Source: Pratylenchus scribneri
Taxonomy: Eukaryota > Nematoda > Chromadorea > Rhabditida > Pratylenchidae
Direction: 5' to 3'
NCBI GenBank assembly: GCA_030063045.1
Contig: JAQSEB010000063.1
Coordinates: 62,001 to 126,000, forward strand
Length of the DNA: 64,000 bases
A model generated the notes under the pieces. That model was not told where the DNA came from, made no database searches, and saw only the letters and a list, made by a program, of their open reading frames with translations. Every line of letters begins with the position of its first letter. Within the stretch, counting starts at the first letter, position 1. A program made the position numbers and the translations under genes. Below are positions 57,506-64,000 of this stretch, in pieces.

Positions 57506-59337
57506 GTTATTTTTTAATCAAAATAATTTTTTGCAATCCCATAAATATTTTACTAATCAATTATAATAATTTCCTCGAAAATTATTTTATTTTATTAAAG
57601 AGAACCAGATCTTGTAACCAATAAAAATTTTAATTAAATTAAAAATAATTTCAAAAAGATAATTTTGATGGCAATGAGCAATGGGCTCCATTCAGCTTGT
57701 ATATTGTATTTGTGACACAACTGAATTCATTTTCATGCAAAAGGAAATATGCAAAGTCAACACACGGAAATAAATGAGGAACATTACTGGGTGAAGAAAC
57801 GCCTGATGTATTAAAATAACCAAAAATTCAATAATTAAATTCGTGACAATCCTAAAATCAATTCAAAATAAGCAAAAAAAATAAAGATTTTTAAATAATT
57901 AATAAAATATAATTTATCTGATGCTATCCCCAAATAAGCACTCTTTAAAATTTTTTCAAAGTCATGAAATGATATACCAATCGACTTATCTTAATTATAT
58001 TTAATAAATCTATCCAAAAACACTCAGAATATCTATTTGATAATTTTTTATTATAATAATTCTCAAAATATTTTTGCTGGTAGAATTATTTTAAATATAC
58101 TCTCAAATGTGTAATCTTTCTCTTAATGTTGGTTGTATTAATTTGATGGGGTCTTCTTATTTTAAATTAACACTCACACACAGATCCTTCTTGTTGTGCC
58201 CATCACAAGAGTTGACGCGTATTATATTACATCCGAAGTTTTTTTTTTATCCGAAAATTTTGGACTTATCCGTTCCGCTCCGAAATTTTAAATTAAAATC
58301 ATTTTCGAATTCATTCAAAATTTAAAATATTTTTTCTTTATTTTTTAATATATTAAGTAAACATATTTGTCCATTTTATAATGTCTAAAAAATTTTATGT
58401 ATAAATTTTTTAAATATTTTTCCCTCTTTTAAATTTAAAATAAATATTTGCTTTATTTTAAAATTATTAGGATAAAAATAAAGATATAATTTTATTTACA
58501 TATTTTATTATTTTTATTTTATTCCCTTTTTAAACAAAATAATTTTTTGTAATCCCGTAAATATTTTACTGAACAATTTTTATAAATTTTCTTAAAAATT
58601 ATTTTTTTCTATAAAAATGAAGTTGAAAGTGTTCAAATAAAAAATTTAATTAAATTTTAAAAAATTCCCAAAATGTGATTTGTTCCATTAATAGTATCAT
58701 GTCATGGCCATTATTTTTTATATAAGGGGAAAGTGTAGGAAAAAGTGAAAGCTTCCCCTTTAGTTATTAACAGAGTCCGGATTTTTATTTAAATGCATAT
58801 TTTGTTTGCGCATATGCTATGCATAGTGGAGTGTGAAAATAGTGTTTTACTTTTAAATTAATAGTTTTTCAATTTAAATAGAATCTACAACCTATAAGAA
58901 AATTCTGATAATAAATTTATGTAATAAGTATTTTTAGTTTTAACCAGAGAAATAATTACCCAAATTTTGTCGACATTTTATTAAAAAAAAAGAGAAATAT
59001 TAAAATTCTAGGAAAAATTTTAAAAGTTTAAAATTGAACAATATATAAATATATATATATTTTTTTGATTTTTTGAATTATAAATAAATATTTATTAAAA
59101 ATAATTTCATTAAATTTACATCAAAGAAAATGGAATTCGCAATCCATAAAAAAATTTTTGTATTAAATTTATATAAAATAGAATTTTTAGCTTCTAATTA
59201 TAAAAAATTACACCCCCTTCCAATAAAATAAAATTCAAATCAAAAAAAATATTATTTAAATTTATTTTTCAAATAAAATGTGAAAAAATTTGCCATTTTA
59301 TTTCTACTATGTATTTGATTTTTACAATTTATTTAAA
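57506..59337. other. AT-rich stretch, no gene seen
   Basis: It contains the left-end fragment of the 491-bp element at 57925-57995 (GCTATCCCCAAATAAGC, then GATATACCAATCGA). The ORF at 58107-58325 has no recognised feature. Confidence 0.35.
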
Positions 59338-59693
59338 TGTATCCCGCAATTTGTCTACGATTTGGAATTACAAAAAGGGAGACATTTTTTGGAATTTCAT
59401 ATTTTTATTTATTTTATTATATTTTTGATAATTAAATAATTTTAAAAATTTTAAGAATAATTAGAGCAACAAAGAAAATTTTTCTGAAATGATCTAACAA
59501 ATTTTCGGAAATTTTCTAACAAAAAACAGTTAAAATGAATTCAATCCTTGCACAAGAAAATAAAAAAAAAACATTGTTTATAAAATTGTAAAATTTTGAA
59601 AGAAAAATTTTTGTAAAAATATATTAATAAAATTTTTAGCATTGCCTAATTAAAGGCAATGCAGTTCCAAAATTTAATTTATTCGACTCATAC
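59338..59693. repeat. 430-bp repeat unit cut by the gag element
   Basis: The end of one core (TTTGTCTACGATTTGGAATT) and a full spacer are followed by the start of the next core, which stops at ATTCGACTCATAC. The gag-element copy begins at 59694, so it interrupts the repeat and arrived later. Confidence 0.7.
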
Positions 59694-60817
59694 AAGGAAT
59701 CCTTATTCAAAAAAGGAAAATGTCCAGGCCGATGGAAGGCCATGAAATTTTAAATTTGGAAGGATTTCGACCGCTGGAAAGTCAAAAAGAATCCAGGCCG
59801 ACAGAAGGCCATGAAATATTGAATTTGGAAGAATTTAGGCCGCTGGAAGGCCATGAAACATTGAATTTGGAAGAATTTAGGCCGCTGGAAGGCCATGAAA
59901 CATTGAATTTGGAAGAATTTAGGCCGCTGGAAGGCCATGAAACATTGAATTTGGAAGAATTTAGGCCACTGGAAGGCCATGAAACATTGAATTTGGAAGA
60001 ATTTAGGCCGTTGGAAGGCCATGAAACATTGAATTTGGAAGAATTTAGGTCGCTGGAAGGCCATGAAACATTGAATTTGGAAGAATTTAGGCCGCTGGAA
60101 GGCCATGAAACACTAAAATCGAAGGAATTTTGGCCGCTGGAAGGCCATGAAATATTAAAGTTGGAGGAATTGGAACAAAGGCAAAGGAACTGGAAACGCC
60201 TCGAAACCATTGGAATAACTTGGAAAGTGCGGAACAAATTTCGCTTGAACAATTTACCCTGGAAATGGATCATTATAATTGCTGGATTGGTCTTAGCCTT
60301 TTGGCTATTGACCTTGACAATGCCATCAGTGGAGGCAAATCGCCAAATTGAATGAGCAGCCAAGTATGCCTTTAGTTTCCATGAATGGAAACGATTTGGC
60401 AAAATCAATGAACGATTTAAATGGAAAAATATTCAGATTGAAAAGAAAGTGGAGATGGAAAGAAGGGAAAAGATGAATTGCCAATTCAGTTTTTCTGAAC
60501 TAGGCTTAAATTGGAGGGAATTTAAAGAAATTTTGGAGAAAATGGGAAGAATTGGAAGCATTCATTGCTATTTTAATCCAAAGAATTGTTTTCTACTGGC
60601 CATACTAAATATTGAAATTCGGCACGATCAAAGGATTTGGCAGATGCTATTGGCGGGAAAAGCCATGAAAATATTTCAACTGCAACTGGAGGCATCATCG
60701 CCATCGATCAAAATCGCCGAGGGAATGCCATTTTGCGCCGTTCGTCGGGAGTGTCGCGAAATGGTCAAAATTGGAGGGCCAAAAAAGGATGAAAACATTT
60801 CGCGAATTGGACTTTAA
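59694..60817 (+). pseudogene. 5'-truncated BEL/Pao-like gag copy (copy A)
   Basis: The sequence from AAGGAATCC matches the 3' part of the gag ORF from 63221. It encodes only the repeat region, membrane segment and tail. It has eight 14-residue repeats rather than seven, with two variant units (ETLKSK, EFWPLEGHEILKLE). The frame is open to the TGA at 60353-60355 and, after that one stop, for another 153 codons to 60817. No protease, reverse transcriptase or integrase follows before the next gag, so if this copy shows the true 3' end, the element is non-autonomous. Confidence 0.75.
59831..60166 (+). repeat. 42-bp coding minisatellite, 8 units (copy A)
   Basis: The unit encodes EFRPLEGHETLNLE with few changes. 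The reverse strand is also open, a side-effect of unit length and composition, not a second gene. Confidence 0.9.
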
Positions 60818-61094
60818 TTCCATCTTATTATTTCCCCCATTTTCAATTTCCAATAATGTATTTTCCCAGGGATAGCCACCTCCGTTCGCCACAAAAATCC
60901 ATTAATAACTTTAAACATAAAGGCAAAACGGAGGCGGCTATGCCCATATCCGTTCCCCATCCATTTCCCATCATCATTTGAAGACAAACAGGACGATTAG
61001 CCGCCGATGATCCTAGGCAATCGCTCCATCTTTGGAATTAATTTATTTCCCATTTCCCCTTTTGTATATTTTTTTATTGTGGGGAATTTTGGGG

Positions 61095-61116
61095 GGTTTA
61101 ATTACCCAAATTTGAG
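61095..61116 (+). other. SL1-like 22-nt sequence
   Basis: GGTTTAATTACCCAAATTTG followed by AG matches nematode SL1 at 21 of 22 positions (A for G at position 16). It is followed by ATAAAAC, not a GT donor, so it is not a functional SL RNA gene and looks like a leader captured at an RNA 5' end. Confidence 0.7.
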
Positions 61117-61123
61117 ATAAAAC

Positions 61124-61129
61124 AATAAA
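61124..61129 (+). terminator. AATAAA polyadenylation signal
   Basis: The canonical hexamer lies 31 bp before the proposed LTR end, as expected for an R/U5 polyadenylation signal or the 3' end of copy A transcripts. Confidence 0.4.
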
Positions 61130-61527
61130 AGCAATTTAATTCTAATTTGTGTGTCTTCAATTTGGGGAAAAAATCATTGGATCGCCTGCAATTGTCATTC
61201 GATAGCCAATTGTGGTAGCATTGATTCGACTCGTCAATTTGGGATTTGGCCTGTTCGATTCAAAGTGGGGGCTCAGCCGTGGAGTTCATTGAACAATTGG
61301 CACTGCAACCGTCGGAAGGAAGCAGTACCGTGCAACAATTGGAGGAGCCGACAAATCGGAAAGGAAAAGGTGGGCCTTGGAAAAAAGGCTAAAAAATTCA
61401 GAGGAAAGAAAGCGGGCATTCTTCAAAATCGTATTTTGGTTGAAGAGGGAATTTTTTCTCGCTTGATTCAATCAAAAGGCAAAAGAACTTTTGTTCATTT
61501 TTGTCTCTTTCTTTTCCTCATTTCGCC

Positions 61528-63840
61528 ATGGCGGCATCAATTGAACAAAAGATCGGAAATGCCATCAAAGCGGCAAATCGGCATTTGATCATGGACCCAA
61601 ACCAATTCGACATTCCAAATCTACTTCCAAAGGATCCGGACGTCAACATTATTGAACTTGAAGGCAAAATCGAGGAGATTGACATTTTCCATGAAGGGCT
61701 TGTCTCTTCAATGGATGGAATAAAAGAAGGAATTGACGATTGGACAAATTTGGGCATGAAATTGACAGCTGCAGAAAGGACAATTAATGAGCAAAGATAT
61801 TGGGCATTTGCCAAAAAGATGGAATTATCAGCAACATTGGAAAAGGCCGAAGAATTATTAAGTCAAATTAAGACCAAAAAGACAAAATTGAATGCTGAAT
61901 TGCGCCGGCAGCAATTAAAAATCAATGAAAGGAATGAAGAAAAGGGAAAAGAGCAAATTGGAGCTGCACCACCAAATCTAAATCAGGAGGAAACCCAACC
62001 GGCTTTTGTCGGTTATGGCATTCGCCATGAACCACTCAAAGTGGGAAATTTCACCGGAACGGATCCGGATTATTGGCAAGAATGGTGGGAGCTGTTCAAG
62101 TCCATTCATGAGGACAAAAACAGGGCTAAAGGAAGAAAATTCCTATACCTGCGCTCATACATCCCAAAGGAGAGCCCGGCGGCCGAATTGATTGCTGGAA
62201 TAACTCCAAATGATTACAACCTGGCCATCGATTTGCTCAAGGAAGCATATGGAAATAACAAAAGAAAAGTGCGCAAATTGCAGCAAGAACTCATCAATCA
62301 ACCGAAGTGCCATTCAATGGATGATATTACAAAATTGTCAAACAACATTGAAAGGATTTGCAGACAACTTTCGGCCCTCGGGCATAATACGGAAGATGAA
62401 TTTTATACCAACATGCTGGAATGCAAATTAACCCGGAATGTGCTTCGCGCAATTCTGCCTGAAAAGAAGAAGATGGGAGATGATTGGTCAACAACAAAAT
62501 TTCGGGCGAAGCTAAAAGAAATCATCAAAAAGGAAACAGAGATTTCCGATATTTTGGCGCTCAATGGAAAACCGGAAAAGCCGCAAGGAAAGGCAAATTA
62601 TCCGGGAGCAAATGATGAATGGAGAGCCGAACCCATGCAAAAATTCAGGATTGGACCAAAATCATCACCAATGGAAATGGAAGAAAGCGGCGACGATTTT
62701 TCGTCAGAAATGGATCCGCAAATTTCTTCAATAAGCTTCGCATTGATTTGCGAGCCAGCAATGGAATATGGCCAATTGAAAAATGGAAGCAGTTACAAAT
62801 TCCAAGGAAATAAGCAAACCGGAAAGGGATTAGGGCAAAAGCGGAGGGAGATGCCTATGGATGCATCAACTGGTCTCAAATGGAAGACTGAAATTGCCGA
62901 TGGGCTCGGCAATGAAAGTCAATGGAGACAATGTAATAAAACCGCGCGAATTTCCCGAGAATTTTCGGCAATTGCATGCGAATGGAAAGTTGAAATTGCT
63001 TTGATTGAAAAGGACGAAATTGAATTGATTAAAGCCAGTGCAACTTTTGATGCATCTGGCAAAATAAAGGCAAATGGAAAAAAGGATAAAATGAAAATGA
63101 AGTTAGCCAGCGCAACTTTTGCTGCGTCTGGCAATTCAAATACAAAAGAAATGGACAAAATGGAAGCCGAAGCACCAAACCAGACAAAACTGGAATGCGA
63201 AATTGGCATTGGATCCCTGAAAGGAATCCTTATTCAAAAAAGGAAAATGTCCAGGCCGATGGAAGGCCATGAAATTTTAAATTTGGAAGGATTTCGACCG
63301 CTGGAAAGTCAAAAAGAATCCAGGCCGACAGAAGGCCATGAAATATTGAATTTGGAAGAATTTAGGCCGCTGGAAGGCCATGAAACATTGAATTTGGAAG
63401 AATTTAGGCCGCTGGAAGGCCATGAAACATTGAATTTGGAAGAATTTAGGCCGCTGGAAGGCCATGAAACATTGAATTTGGAAGAATTTAGGCCGCTGGA
63501 AGGCCATGAAACATTGAATTTGGAAGAATTTAGGCCACTGGAAGGCCATGAAACATTGAATTTGGAAGAATTTAGGCCGTTGGAAGGCCATGAAACATTG
63601 AATTTGGAAGAATTTAGGTCGCTGGAAGGCCATGAAACATTGAATTTGGAAGAATTGGAACAAAGGCAAAGGAACTGGAAACGCCTCGAAACCATTGGAA
63701 TAACTTGGAAAGTGCGGAACAAATTTCGCTTGAACAATTTACCCTGGAAATGGATCATTATAATTGCTGGATTGGTCTTAGCCTTTTGGCTATTGACCTT
63801 GACAATGCCATCAGTGGAGGCAAATCGCCAAATTGAATGA
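61528..63840 (+). CDS. BEL/Pao-type Gag-like polyprotein with repeat region and membrane segment
   Basis: I chose the ATG at 61528 (context GCCATGG) over the TTG that extends the frame; this gives 770 aa. Residues about 20-150 are helical with coiled-coil character. Residues about 170-330 match the DUF1759/Pao Gag pattern (GNFTGTDPDYWQEWWELF; LRSYIPKESPAAELIAG; AIDLLKEAYGN). Residues about 490-550 contain two ASATFxASG motifs. Then come seven 14-residue EFRPLEGHETLNLE repeats (about 610-708), and a membrane helix (WIIIIAGLVLAFWLLTLTM, about 740-760). There is no zinc knuckle or protease. Gag forms retrotransposon particles; a repeat plus a membrane helix at its end is unusual for the family. 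Confidence 0.75.
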   Translation: MAASIEQKIGNAIKAANRHLIMDPNQFDIPNLLPKDPDVNIIELEGKIEEIDIFHEGLVSSMDGIKEGIDDWTNLGMKLTAAERTINEQRYWAFAKKMELSATLEKAEELLSQIKTKKTKLNAELRRQQLKINERNEEKGKEQIGAAPPNLNQEETQPAFVGYGIRHEPLKVGNFTGTDPDYWQEWWELFKSIHEDKNRAKGRKFLYLRSYIPKESPAAELIAGITPNDYNLAIDLLKEAYGNNKRKVRKLQQELINQPKCHSMDDITKLSNNIERICRQLSALGHNTEDEFYTNMLECKLTRNVLRAILPEKKKMGDDWSTTKFRAKLKEIIKKETEISDILALNGKPEKPQGKANYPGANDEWRAEPMQKFRIGPKSSPMEMEESGDDFSSEMDPQISSISFALICEPAMEYGQLKNGSSYKFQGNKQTGKGLGQKRREMPMDASTGLKWKTEIADGLGNESQWRQCNKTARISREFSAIACEWKVEIALIEKDEIELIKASATFDASGKIKANGKKDKMKMKLASATFAASGNSNTKEMDKMEAEAPNQTKLECEIGIGSLKGILIQKRKMSRPMEGHEILNLEGFRPLESQKESRPTEGHEILNLEEFRPLEGHETLNLEEFRPLEGHETLNLEEFRPLEGHETLNLEEFRPLEGHETLNLEEFRPLEGHETLNLEEFRPLEGHETLNLEEFRSLEGHETLNLEELEQRQRNWKRLETIGITWKVRNKFRLNNLPWKWIIIIAGLVLAFWLLTLTMPSVEANRQIE
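63358..63651 (+). repeat. 42-bp coding minisatellite, 7 units (copy B)
   Basis: These are the same units as at 59831-60166 but with one fewer, and without the two variant units. The 42-bp length difference keeps the frame. Confidence 0.9.
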
Positions 63841-64000
63841 GCAGCCAAGTATGCCTTTAGTTTCCATGAATGGAAACGATTTGGCAAAATCAATGAACGA
63901 TTTAAATGGAAAAATATTCAGATTGAAAAGAAAGTGGAGATGGAAAGAAGGGAAAAGATGAATTGCCAATTCAGTTTTTCTGAACTAGGCTTAAATTGGA
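63841..64000 (+). CDS. In-frame extension after the gag TGA, cut by window edge
   Basis: After the TGA at 63838-63840 the frame is open to the edge (AAKYAFSFHEWKRFGKINER and on), identical to the extension 60356-60817 of copy A, which closes after 153 codons. It could be expressed by readthrough, by restart at the ATG equivalent to 60449, or not at all. Confidence 0.4.

Larger units (their letters stand above)
60857..61159 (+). repeat. Candidate LTR between the two gag copies
   Basis: About 303 bp begins TGTATTTTCCC and ends GTGTCTTCA, giving TG...CA termini. It contains a TATATTTTTTT tract, an SL1-like sequence (61095-61116) and AATAAA at 61124. Its position after the copy A tail and before the copy B leader suits one LTR shared by two tandem elements. 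The second LTR would lie outside the window, so this is inference. Confidence 0.4.

Noticed and set aside
59750..60408. Long minus-strand ORFs over the gag repeat region (also 63277-63893)
   Set aside because: Shadow frames of a 42-bp repeat; the plus-strand frame is continuous with the gag domain.
61095..61116. SL RNA gene
   Set aside because: No GT donor after the leader and no Sm site or stem-loops downstream.
61151..61588. ORF of 145 codons overlapping the gag start
   Set aside because: Overlaps the gag coding region out of frame, crosses the proposed LTR end, and has no recognisable domain; treated as leader.

Overview
The window looks like an AT-rich nematode nuclear contig. Genes are split by very short introns (about 35-60 nt) with GT donors and TTTAG/TTAAG/CAG acceptors. 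A 22-nt stretch at 61095-61116 matches the nematode spliced leader SL1 at 21 of 22 bases. AT richness, tiny introns and repeat load would fit a plant-parasitic (root-knot-like) nematode, but the species is inference.

Layout. (1) 1-2.7 kb, minus strand: the edge of a P-loop ATPase resembling packaging ATPases of Polinton/adintovirus-type elements, an intronless 251-aa ORF just upstream of it, and 3' parts of small host-like genes. (2) 3.5-9.4 kb: gene-free composite repeats packed with AACCGGTT palindromes, tRNA-like A/B boxes and GC-rich hairpins. The same material recurs at 22.4-23.4, 30.4-39.5 and 48.5-48.8 kb. (3) 10.2-14.4 kb: two minus-strand multi-exon genes. One has the layout of a class I viral-type fusion glycoprotein (signal peptide, fusion-peptide-like stretch, coiled coil, C-terminal anchor). 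Each gene is followed by a copy of a structured ~180-bp element. (4) 15.5-16.7 kb: a 12-unit satellite with higher-order structure. (5) 23.4-29.4 and 42.4-48.5 kb: two nearly identical 6-kb copies of a locus encoding a cysteine-rich, tandem RING-like protein. (6) 39546-42414: a Ginger-type DNA transposon with 258-bp terminal inverted repeats, a TATA target duplication and a seven-exon integrase-type transposase. (7) 48.8-59.3 kb: mostly AT-rich, with a hairpin-rich ~430-bp tandem repeat and a 491-bp inverted-repeat element. (8) 59.7-64 kb: a BEL/Pao-like gag element in tandem with a 5'-truncated copy.

The non-coding repeat system is the main candidate for something undescribed. At least five hairpins share flanking sequence while their stems differ and stay self-complementary; several unrelated blocks begin or end at one GAGCCCGC/GCGGGCTC hairpin; and one short motif runs through otherwise different repeat families. 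Other points of interest are the fusogen-like gene, the SL1-like leader in the candidate LTR, and a TGA shared by both gag copies with the frame open beyond it.

Limits: exon models were made by eye, no database search was possible, and family names rest on motif recognition.
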